From JBDTNQ01 sp039933635 (GTDB lineage: Bacteria > Acidobacteriota > Vicinamibacteria > Vicinamibacterales > SCN-69-37): 12,797 bases of DNA. Shown here piece by piece: positions 1-7,043 of the stretch (positions are counted from its first letter, which is position 1; each line of letters starts with the position of its first letter). Under the pieces are notes generated by a model. The model saw only the letters and a list, made by a program, of their open reading frames with translations. It did not search any database and was not told the DNA's origin. The translations under genes were made by a program, and so were the position numbers. The stretch is taken from positions 1 through 12,797 of the forward strand of contig JBDTNQ010000122.1 of assembly GCA_039933635.1 (NCBI GenBank). Direction: 5' to 3'.

Positions 1-34
1 ACCCGACGTACCCGACGTACCCGACGTACCCGCT
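1..34. repeat. 9-bp tandem repeat at window edge
   Basis: Unit acccgacgt is present three times in perfect tandem (1-9, 10-18, 19-27), followed by a partial fourth copy. The array touches the window edge, so its full length is unknown. The unit length is a multiple of three and the frame of the following gene stays open through it (Thr-Arg-Arg repeats), so the repeat itself cannot exclude an upstream start. It is more likely intergenic. Confidence 0.85.
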
Positions 35-45
35 ATGATACTGAC

Positions 46-792
46 ATGACTGCCTCGCGCGGGGCGCGCGAGCCCGTCGACATTCGCGTCGTCACGTACA
101 ACATCCACCGCGGCCGTGGCATGGACCGCCGCGTGCGGCTCGAGCGGATTGCCGCCGTGCTCGCGACCATCAACCCGGATGTCGTGGCGCTCCAGGAAGT
201 GATCGGCCCTGGTCTGTCGGGCGTCGGCCAGGCGGAGGCGCTCGGCGCGGGCCTGGGGATGGGCTGGGTGATGGCGGCCACACGTGAGCTGCGGCGGCAT
301 CAGTTCGGCAACGTCGTGCTCAGCCGCTACCCCATCCGCGAACACACCCGCATCGACCTGTCGTGGAAGACGTGCGAGCCCCGGTGCGCGCAGCGGGTCG
401 CGATCGATCTCGGCGCTGGCGGTCTGCTCAACGTGTACAACGCGCACCTTGGGACCGCCCTGCTCGAGCGGCGCTACCAGGCGCCACGGCTCTCAGAGTG
501 GATCCACGACCGCCGCGTCGCTGGTCCCCGTATCGTACTCGGCGATTTCAACGAGTGGGGACGCGGGTTGGTTGCCGACGTGCTGGCCGAAGGCTTGAAC
601 AGCATCGACCTCTTTCCCCACCTCCGACGCCGGCGCACCTACCCCGGGTTCTTCCCGGTGCTGCACCTCGACCACATCTACTTTTCGGGACAGGTGGAGA
701 TCCGCAAAGTGGAGCTGCCGCGCACGCGGCTCGCGCTGGTGGCGTCGGACCACTTGCCGCTCGTCGCCGACGTGCGCATCTTTCCGAAGTAA
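46..792 (+). CDS. Endonuclease/exonuclease/phosphatase family protein
   Basis: A 248-residue protein of the metal-dependent EEP fold (DNase I / exonuclease III / sphingomyelinase group), predicted to cleave phosphodiester or phosphomonoester bonds. The family motifs occur in order: VVTYNIHRGRG with Asn19, VVALQEV with metal-binding Glu51, NVYNAHLG with His134, VLGDFNEWG with Asp167 and Asn169, LDHIYFSG with Asp209, and the terminal SDHLPLVADV with Asp235 and His236. All catalytic positions expected of an active enzyme are present, and the length fits a minimal single-domain member. No signal peptide or membrane segment is seen, so it is probably cytoplasmic. The substrate cannot be assigned from sequence. 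The ATG at 46 has no clear Shine-Dalgarno sequence and the frame stays open to the window edge, so an upstream start is possible. The gene ends 7 bp from the convergent haem-protein gene. Confidence 0.9.
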   Translation: MTASRGAREPVDIRVVTYNIHRGRGMDRRVRLERIAAVLATINPDVVALQEVIGPGLSGVGQAEALGAGLGMGWVMAATRELRRHQFGNVVLSRYPIREHTRIDLSWKTCEPRCAQRVAIDLGAGGLLNVYNAHLGTALLERRYQAPRLSEWIHDRRVAGPRIVLGDFNEWGRGLVADVLAEGLNSIDLFPHLRRRRTYPGFFPVLHLDHIYFSGQVEIRKVELPRTRLALVASDHLPLVADVRIFPK

Positions 793-799
793 TTCGAGG

Positions 800-1279
800 C
801 TAGTGCGCGGTGGCGGGTCTGGCAGAGATATTCGGATCGACCGTCTTCGCCCAGGCCTCGAATACGGCTTTGTCCTGAGCGCTCAGGCGCGCGTGGGGAT
901 GCAGGGGCAGGTAGATGCTCATCGGCATCTCGCCGGTCGAGACCTGTTTCCAAATCTCGCGGACGAGCTTGGCCTGTTTGGCCGGCTCGTACTGGCCCCA
1001 GGTCGAGAAGTTCAGGTGCCGGCGGCCTTCGTGCACATCGCGCGCGACGAGAAACGACACCGGCGCCACGCGCGAGTACCACGGCCACATCGTCTCGTTC
1101 GAGTGGCAGTCGTAACACGCCCGACGAATGACGGAGTTCACGGCCGCTGACGCGGGGATTTCCGCCGTCACTGGCGGATTGCTCCGATCGAGCGGCAGGA
1201 ACTGCAGGCCGACCAGGGCCACGGCCGCGAACACGGCCAGTCTGGGCAGCATCCGTCGGAGAGTTAGGAGGGCGCCCAT
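800..1279 (-). CDS. Membrane-anchored c-type haem-binding domain protein
   Basis: A 159-residue protein with an N-terminal hydrophobic segment (about residues 11-28) that should act as a signal anchor, then a haem-binding domain of the Haem_bd type. The CXXCH motif is C55-Y-D-C58-H59, followed by the family-typical SNET.WPWYS.VAP stretch. A downstream GEMPM segment has Met118 or Met120 as the likely distal haem ligand. Covalent c-type haem attachment in the periplasm is inferred from this motif, with His59 and a methionine as axial ligands. It is the last gene of a three-gene minus-strand operon headed by a thioredoxin-like protein, and starts 15 nt after the small Cys/His gene. The context suggests a role in periplasmic electron transfer or haem/thiol redox handling. 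A second in-frame ATG lies at codon 10, and neither start has a strong ribosome site. Confidence 0.88.
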   Translation of the reverse strand: MGALLTLRRMLPRLAVFAAVALVGLQFLPLDRSNPPVTAEIPASAAVNSVIRRACYDCHSNETMWPWYSRVAPVSFLVARDVHEGRRHLNFSTWGQYEPAKQAKLVREIWKQVSTGEMPMSIYLPLHPHARLSAQDKAVFEAWAKTVDPNISARPATAH

Positions 1280-1294
1280 GGCAGTCGAAGCCGA

Positions 1295-1534
1295 CTAGCT
1301 CTCTTCGTAATCGGAGTGCACCGACGGCGTAAAGCGCGTCGAGGGGCGCAGTGCCTCGCGGTGATCGTGAATCGGCAAGCCCGCGACGTGAATCGTCACG
1401 CCGCATCCAGCCGCCTTGGACACGAGCATGACGGCCACCGGGCTGCCTTCGACACCAGGGCGGAAGCCCACCGTGCAGCCGCAGCCCAGGGTGGCGGTCA
1501 TCGGATCATGTTTCGGTCGTTCGTCGTTGGCCAT
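1295..1534 (-). CDS. Small Cys/His-containing protein of unknown function
   Basis: I do not recognise this 79-residue protein. The ATG at 1534 begins MANDERPKHD and lies 10 nt after the stop of the thioredoxin-like gene; the stop lies 15 nt before the haem-protein start, so it sits tightly inside the operon. A longer frame upstream would overlap the thioredoxin gene and reads as low-complexity Arg/Ser, so it is rejected. Visible features are a CGC pair (C18, C20), a lone Cys44 in AAGCGVTIH, and His49, His56 and His58 in a short C-terminal cluster. Three cysteines plus an H-x-H motif could bind a metal or take part in thiol exchange with the neighbouring TlpA-like protein; this is inference. 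No signal peptide is evident. ATG at codon 12 is an alternative start. Confidence 0.65.
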   Translation of the reverse strand: MANDERPKHDPMTATLGCGCTVGFRPGVEGSPVAVMLVSKAAGCGVTIHVAGLPIHDHREALRPSTRFTPSVHSDYEES

Positions 1535-1544
1535 GCGCGTCCGC

Positions 1545-2117
<573 letters not shown>

Positions 2118-2185
2118 GTTCGCTTGCACCACATTACTACAGTCACTCCGAACGAGCGGCTCCGGGAGAGGTCGTTCCGGCGGCC

Positions 2186-2233
2186 CACTGTGGAGACAGT
2201 GCCTGTGAGGACGGCACTTCTGCGTAGGCGCAG
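2186..2233. repeat. Series of short hairpins
   Basis: Three short inverted repeats lie close together. CACTGT-ggag-ACAGTG is perfect, with a 6-bp stem and 4-nt loop (2186-2201). AGTGCC (2198-2203) pairs with GGCACT (2213-2218) across a 9-nt loop. CTGCG-tagg-CGCAG is at 2220-2233. The first two overlap, so they would be mutually exclusive in RNA. No U-tract follows, so these are not classical terminators. They could be operators or a structured leader. Confidence 0.5.
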
Positions 2234-2272
2234 CAAGGCATGCACTTTGCTCACAGCCAGCGCGGGAACAGG

Positions 2273-2329
2273 ACACCGGACGAATCGCGCGGGCCGCTCT
2301 CGTGCCAGGCCCACGTGAGCGTCCGGTGT
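2273..2329. promoter_or_regulatory. 10-bp perfect inverted repeat with nested stem
   Basis: ACACCGGACG (2273-2282) is the exact reverse complement of CGTCCGGTGT (2320-2329). Inside, GGGCC (2291-2295) can pair with GGCCC (2308-2312), giving a two-level hairpin. It ends 56 nt before the ATG of the 1043-residue gene, which suits either a folded 5' leader or a spaced dimeric operator. No riboswitch class is recognised. Confidence 0.55.
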
Positions 2330-2385
2330 AAGATGCCCCAATAGTGGTCAATCAACCCGCGTTTCTGTGCTTTCGAGGTGATGTT

Positions 2386-5300
2386 ATGCGCCGTATGCGC
2401 ATGCTCCTGCTCCCGGCCTGCGTCGCGTTGGGACTCGTGTCGACCCCGCAACCGGCGGCGGCGCAAACCGCGTTCGTCCCGTATTTCGGCCAGATCCCGC
2501 CCCACTACGATCGTTTCGACTGGCACATCTACAAGACGGACCACTTCGAGATCTACTACTACCCGTCCCTCGAGCCGCATCTCGAGCGGGTAGCGTCCTA
2601 CGCCGAGAGTGCCTACCAGCACATCAGCGCCGATCTCAAGCACGACCTCGCCACGCGCGTGCCGCTCATCGTCTTCAAGACCTCGAGTGAGTTTCAGGAA
2701 AACAACGTCTTCGGCGGGGAAACGCCGGAGGGGGTGCTGGCGTTTGCCGAACCCGAGCGAAACCGGATGCTGCTCCCCATCGACGAGCCGCCGGACCAGT
2801 TGTACCGCCTGATCACGCACGAGCTGACTCACATCTTCGAGTTCGACATCATCCCGCGCGGCCTGATCAGCTCGGCGCTGCCGCTCTGGGTCGACGAAGG
2901 CCTGGCCAACTACATGGCCGGCTACTGGAACATTCTCGACCTGATGCAGGTGCGCGACGCGGCTCTGACGGACAACATCCCGAAGATGAGCCACTTCGAG
3001 TCGGAACCGCTGACCGGACGCTTGCCGTATTCGCTGGGGCACGCGACGTTCGAGTTCATCGAGTCGCGGTGGGGCAAGGAAGGTCTGCGGCAGTTCCTGT
3101 TCTCGCTGCGCAAGAACGTGCTCGGCAGCGGCGAGACGGCGTATGAAGAAGCGCTGAAGCTGAAGCCCGAGGAGTTCGACGAGCAGTTCGACCGCTACAT
3201 CAAGGAGCGGTTCAAGCCGTTCCGCGACAAGGAACGGCCGGCCGACTACGGCCGCAATCTGGCGCCGAGTCCCGAGAAGACGCCCTACGTCGCGGTCCTC
3301 TCGCTCGAGCCGTCGCCGAGCGGCGACATCCTCGCGGCCGTCGTCGGCAATCGGCGCGATCAGGAATACGACATCATCCTGGTCTCTGCCAAAGACGGCC
3401 AGTTCATCCGGAACCTGACCAAGGGCTTCGACAAGGACCGCGGATTCGAGAACATCGAACAGGCCGGCGGTCTGCGCGGCAACCTCGTGCCGTGGATCGC
3501 GTGGGCCCCCGTCGGCGACCGGCTGGGCTACTTCGTCCGCACCGAGAAGGACAAGACGCTCATCATCCAGAACGTCGTATCAGGCAAGACCGAGAAGCGG
3601 ATCAAGCTGACCGCGGTGAACAACCCGGAGTCACCGGCGTTCAGCGCCGACGGTAAGTCCGTCGCCTTCGCGGCCATTCAGGGCGGGGTCACCGACATCT
3701 ATGCTGTGGATCTGGAGTCTGGCGCCATTCGAAACCTCACGAAGGACGCCACGGCGGACTACGCGCCGACGTTCTCGCCTGACGGCCGGACGCTCGTGTA
3801 CACCGCGCGCGTCGGCGGCAGCGACAAGCTGTTCCAGATGGATCTGGCGACCGGCACCAAGACGCAGATCACGTTCGGCAGCCACGACGACACGGCGGCG
3901 AAGTACTACGACGACCACACGCTGGTGTTCACGTCGACGGCCACCGACCCGTCGGTGAACGTGCCGCTCGAGGTCGCGAAGAACGCGAACATCCCGAACG
4001 TCTGGACGCTGGATCTGCGCACGAAGGTCCTCAAGCAGTGGACAGACGCCGCGACGGGCAACGTGTCCCCCGTCGTCCTGCACCAGTCCGGCGCCCTCAA
4101 GGTCGCGTTTGTCTCGTACTACAAGGGTGAGAACGGCATCCACGCCATCACCGGAGATAAGCCGGTGGCGACGGTGGCATCCGAGGACTTCGGCGGTCCC
4201 GGCCCCGTGTTCGACTTCACGGCGCCGATCAGCCACAGCCTCGTGCGGGACAACATCCATCGCAAGGGCGCGTTCGAAAAGATGACCCTGGCCGGCCGTC
4301 CGCCGCTCAACCTCGGCGTCACGAACAGCGGCACGATCTACGGCAACACCCAGATCACGTTCGCGGACGTCCTCGGCGACAAACAAATCAGCTTCTACGC
4401 GCAGTCGGTCCAGCAGTACCGGACGACGGCGTTCACGTATGTCAATTCCGAGCGCCGCCTGCAGTACGCGCTGCAGGGGTTCTCACAGGACCTCTTCTAC
4501 TACGGCCAGAACCAAGGCGCGCTCTACGATCCGACGCTCGCGCCCTACGTGACACGCGATCTCGCGGAGTCCGTCCAGACGCAGCGCGGCGGCACGGGCT
4601 ACGTGATTTATCCGCTCAGCCGACACTCGCGCGTCGAGGCCTACACCGGCTACATCTTCCTGAACGAGAGCTATACGAACGACGCGTTACAGCAGCTCGC
4701 CCTGCAGTATCAGCAGGCGCAGTTCGGGCAGTCGGTGCTGCGTAACGGCAACATGGTGCCGTTCGGGCTGTCGTTCTACAACGAGACAACGCTCTACCGG
4801 GAATACGGCCCGGTGGCAGGACGCGCATTGAAGCTGGGATACGACGGGTCGCCCGCGATCGGCACGAGCTGGATCGCGCGGAACACGCTGGACGTCGACT
4901 CGCGCTACTACAAGCGGCTCGCGGCCAACGGCGTCTTCGCGCTGCGTTTCCGCGGCCTGAAGAGCTGGGGCCGCAACCCGGACTTCATGTACTACGGCGG
5001 CAACTCCGAAATGCGCGGCTACGAGTACCTGGAGTTCATCGGGAACAAGGGCTTCTTCGCGAACGCGGAACTGCGGTTCCCGCTCATCGAAGCCATGCTG
5101 ACGCCGGTCGGCGTGCTCGGGGGCCTGCGCGGCGTCTTTTTCGGCAACCTCGGCGCCACCGGCTTCAACGGCCAGCCGTTCAAGGTCGCGAGCCGGAATT
5201 CCGAGGTGGCCGCGCCGCTCGCCGGATACGACATCGATGACCAGGGCAACCTCACACCGCGATTCGGGTCGCCCTTCGTGCTCGATGGCCTCAGGCTCGT

Positions 5301-5517
5301 CGACGGACGGGCTTCCTACGGGTTCGGACTCGAGAGCTTCCTGCTGGGGTTCCCGATGCACTTCGACTGGTCCTGGAAGACGCTCTTCAACAAGACCTAC
5401 GAAGACCTCCTCTTCCCGAAGTGCACACAGACGAGTGCGACCAACGCCGACTGCACGGCAGACGGCGCGTCATTCAGGAAGGTCAAGTTCGACTTCTGGA
5501 TCGGGTACGACTTTTAA
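2386..5517 (+). CDS. Metalloprotease / TolB-like propeller / Omp85-barrel fusion
   Basis: A 1043-residue surface protein with three recognisable parts. A signal peptide (residues 1-26, ending PAAAQ) leads to a Peptidase_MA-like zincin domain with the zinc motif HELTH (His145, Glu146, His149) and the downstream WVDEGLANY helix, whose Glu171 is the expected third ligand. Residues about 300-600 carry PD40/WD40-like beta-propeller repeats, clearest at PAFSADGKSVAFAA and PTFSPDGRTLVYTA. From about 640 to the end is a beta-barrel of the bacterial surface antigen (BamA/Omp85) kind, with the GGNSEMRGYEYL motif (Arg877 in the conserved RGY) and a terminal phenylalanine. It is therefore predicted to be an outer-membrane protein carrying a periplasmic or surface protease and propeller. 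The start at 2386 is preferred over GTG 2344 because of the GAGGTG ribosome site (2375-2380) and the signal peptide. Cys1013 and Cys1023 near the C-terminus may form a disulfide. The substrate is unknown. Confidence 0.88.
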   Translation: MRRMRMLLLPACVALGLVSTPQPAAAQTAFVPYFGQIPPHYDRFDWHIYKTDHFEIYYYPSLEPHLERVASYAESAYQHISADLKHDLATRVPLIVFKTSSEFQENNVFGGETPEGVLAFAEPERNRMLLPIDEPPDQLYRLITHELTHIFEFDIIPRGLISSALPLWVDEGLANYMAGYWNILDLMQVRDAALTDNIPKMSHFESEPLTGRLPYSLGHATFEFIESRWGKEGLRQFLFSLRKNVLGSGETAYEEALKLKPEEFDEQFDRYIKERFKPFRDKERPADYGRNLAPSPEKTPYVAVLSLEPSPSGDILAAVVGNRRDQEYDIILVSAKDGQFIRNLTKGFDKDRGFENIEQAGGLRGNLVPWIAWAPVGDRLGYFVRTEKDKTLIIQNVVSGKTEKRIKLTAVNNPESPAFSADGKSVAFAAIQGGVTDIYAVDLESGAIRNLTKDATADYAPTFSPDGRTLVYTARVGGSDKLFQMDLATGTKTQITFGSHDDTAAKYYDDHTLVFTSTATDPSVNVPLEVAKNANIPNVWTLDLRTKVLKQWTDAATGNVSPVVLHQSGALKVAFVSYYKGENGIHAITGDKPVATVASEDFGGPGPVFDFTAPISHSLVRDNIHRKGAFEKMTLAGRPPLNLGVTNSGTIYGNTQITFADVLGDKQISFYAQSVQQYRTTAFTYVNSERRLQYALQGFSQDLFYYGQNQGALYDPTLAPYVTRDLAESVQTQRGGTGYVIYPLSRHSRVEAYTGYIFLNESYTNDALQQLALQYQQAQFGQSVLRNGNMVPFGLSFYNETTLYREYGPVAGRALKLGYDGSPAIGTSWIARNTLDVDSRYYKRLAANGVFALRFRGLKSWGRNPDFMYYGGNSEMRGYEYLEFIGNKGFFANAELRFPLIEAMLTPVGVLGGLRGVFFGNLGATGFNGQPFKVASRNSEVAAPLAGYDIDDQGNLTPRFGSPFVLDGLRLVDGRASYGFGLESFLLGFPMHFDWSWKTLFNKTYEDLLFPKCTQTSATNADCTADGASFRKVKFDFWIGYDF

Positions 5518-5632
5518 CATCGGATCGTCGGGCGATCGATGATCGGGCGATTGCATCGGGATATCGGACATCGGGGTAATGCATCGGGACGTCGGACATC
5601 GGGGCATTGCATCGGACATCGGCGTCCCGCGG
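5518..5632. repeat. CATCGG-rich imperfect tandem repeats
   Basis: This convergent gap between the barrel gene and coaA is filled with repeats. Two adjacent 28-bp units (5553-5580 and 5581-5608) differ at only a few positions, followed by a truncated third from 5609. CATCGG occurs seven times between 5518 and 5622, and related atcggg/gatcgg words fill the rest. There are no unique spacers and no U-tract hairpin, so it is neither a CRISPR array nor an obvious terminator. Confidence 0.8.
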
Positions 5633-6601
5633 TCAGATCCGTCGCAGTCTCACCCGCTGCACCGTGTGATCCGGCGCCTTTTCGAGTACGAGCCTGGCGC
5701 GCTCGCGCGTCGGCTTGATGTTGTCGCGCAGGTTGACGCCGTTGATCGACGACCAGATCTCGCGCGCGGTATCGTCGGCTTCGTTGTCGCTCAGCTCCGC
5801 AAAGCGGTGGAAATACGATCGGGGATCGCGGAACACCGTTTCACGCAACGCGAAGAACCGATCGATGTACCAGCGTTCGATGTCGGCTTCCTCGGCATCG
5901 AGATAGATCGAGAAGTCGAAGAAATCCGAAACGAACACCCGCGCGCGTGAGGCGTCGCGGAGCCGCGGCGCGGCATCCGGCGACGTCGGTCGCCCGCCCT
6001 CTCCGGTCTGCAGCACGGTCAGCCCCTCCACGATGACGATGTCCGGGCGATCGACCACCTGGAACTCGCCCGCGACGATGTCGTAGGACTGATGCGAATA
6101 GACCGGGGCGTGAACCGCACCAGCCGCGGCCTTCACCTCCGCCATGAACTCGATGAGACGACGCACGTCGTAGCTCTCGGGGAATCCCTTGCGCGTGAGC
6201 AGCCCACGCGCCTCGAGCTCGCGATTGGGCAACAGGAACCCGTCGGTCGTCACCAAGTCCACGCGAGGGTGATCGGGCCATCGCGCGAGAAGCGCGCGGA
6301 GAATGCGCGCGAACGTGCTCTTGCCGACGGCGACGCTTCCGGCAACGCCGATGACGTACGGAGTGGGGCGCGGAAGCGCACCTAGAAACGTGTCGGTGGC
6401 CTTATGCAGCGTCTGCGTCGCGGCGACGTGCAGGTTGAGCAGCCGCGACAACGGCAGGTAGATCGCTTCGACTTCAGCGATCGAGACCCGCTCGTTGATG
6501 CCTTGGAGTTCCGTCAGATCGGCTTCGGAGAGCGTGAGCGGTGTGGCCGCACGCAGACGCGCCCAGGCGGCGCGCTCGAAGTCGAGATAGCGGGAGGACA
6601 T
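5633..6601 (-). CDS. coaA: Pantothenate kinase, type I
   Basis: A 322-residue type I pantothenate kinase, which phosphorylates pantothenate with ATP in the first committed step of coenzyme A synthesis in the cytoplasm. Hallmarks follow the Escherichia coli enzyme closely. The P-loop is GVAGSVAVGKST (residues 85-96, Lys94). VTTDGFLLPN has Asp120, the expected catalytic base. The segment KGFPESYDVRRLI is present, as are APVYSHQSYDIV and PDIVIVEGLTVLQTG. Towards the end are VFVSDFFDFSIYLDA, WYIDRFFALRE and NIKPTRERARLVL. An Asp/Pro/Arg-rich insert at about 201-218 lengthens one loop compared with the E. coli form. The gene begins 10 nt after the ferredoxin stop, implying co-transcription, though no functional link is obvious. 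Enzymes of this type are usually feedback-inhibited by CoA; this is family knowledge, not visible here. Confidence 0.97.
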   Translation of the reverse strand: MSSRYLDFERAAWARLRAATPLTLSEADLTELQGINERVSIAEVEAIYLPLSRLLNLHVAATQTLHKATDTFLGALPRPTPYVIGVAGSVAVGKSTFARILRALLARWPDHPRVDLVTTDGFLLPNRELEARGLLTRKGFPESYDVRRLIEFMAEVKAAAGAVHAPVYSHQSYDIVAGEFQVVDRPDIVIVEGLTVLQTGEGGRPTSPDAAPRLRDASRARVFVSDFFDFSIYLDAEEADIERWYIDRFFALRETVFRDPRSYFHRFAELSDNEADDTAREIWSSINGVNLRDNIKPTRERARLVLEKAPDHTVQRVRLRRI

Positions 6602-6611
6602 GCCTCCCGCC

Positions 6612-6872
6612 CTACTTCTTGAAGTAGGTCGCGTTCTGCTGGATGTAGTCCTTCCACTTGTCCGGCACTTCGTCGAGCGCGTAGATCGCTTCGACCGGGC
6701 AGGCCGGCACGCAGGCGCCGCAATCGATGCACTCGTCGGGGTGGATGTTCAGGATCTTGGCCGCTTCGAACTCGGGTTCGTCCTTGCGCGGGTGGATGCA
6801 GTCGACGGGGCACACATCGACGCAGGCGCTATCCTTGGTGCCAATGCAGGGCTCGGTGATGACGTAGGCCAT
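6612..6872 (-). CDS. fdxA: Seven-iron ferredoxin (3Fe-4S plus 4Fe-4S)
   Basis: An 86-residue cytoplasmic electron carrier. The cysteine pattern C9-x7-C17-x3-C21-x3-C25 followed by C48-x2-C51-x2-C54-x3-C58 matches seven-iron ferredoxins such as Azotobacter FdI and bacterial FdxA. By analogy, C9, C17 and C58 bind a 3Fe-4S cluster, C21, C48, C51 and C54 bind a 4Fe-4S cluster, and C25 is free. The link between the cluster motifs (residues 26-47) is longer than in small clostridial ferredoxins. The start at 6872 is supported by a strong GGAGGAGAGA ribosome site directly upstream and by the conserved MAYVITEPC beginning; an upstream extension in the same frame is low-complexity. Its redox partner is not visible in the window. 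It lies just ahead of coaA. Confidence 0.93.
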   Translation of the reverse strand: MAYVITEPCIGTKDSACVDVCPVDCIHPRKDEPEFEAAKILNIHPDECIDCGACVPACPVEAIYALDEVPDKWKDYIQQNATYFKK

Positions 6873-6954
6873 TCTCTCCTCCGAAGTCGGCGCTTCCCGC
6901 CCCCACACGAGCCTGAAGCGGCTCGCGGCGGGACGTGCCGATCGGTCGTGACGC

Positions 6955-6983
6955 ATTGTTACATGCCGTGCGCGGCGCTTCAA
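6955..6983 (-). promoter_or_regulatory. Candidate sigma-70 promoter for fdxA-coaA
   Basis: On the minus strand TTGAAG (6978-6983) and TAACAA (6956-6961) are separated by 16 nt, a plausible -35/-10 pair 83 bp upstream of the ferredoxin ATG. The match is moderate, and this is the most AT-rich patch of the gap, so the call is tentative. Confidence 0.3.
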
Positions 6984-7043
6984 CCGCCGCCAGCAAACCC
7001 GTGCAGCGGCCGGCAGCCGCAGGGAGTAAGATCGAGCATCGCC

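Larger units (their letters stand above)
2118..2385. promoter_or_regulatory. Divergent intergenic region with inverted repeats
   Basis: This 268-bp gap must hold the promoters of both the minus-strand redox operon and the plus-strand protease/barrel gene. It carries a cluster of inverted repeats listed separately. Nearest the redox operon, CCGAACGA (2148-2155) faces TCGTTCCGG (2172-2180) as an imperfect inverted pair. Overlapping the right arm of the largest inverted repeat is TAAGAT (2329-2334), a possible -10 element for the plus-strand gene, but no convincing -35 box is seen. No coding sequence is credible here; frames that cross the gap are low-complexity shadows. Confidence 0.5.

Noticed and set aside
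5553..5622. CRISPR-like repeats
   Set aside because: The units are adjacent, imperfect and lack unique spacers of regular length, and no cas gene is nearby.
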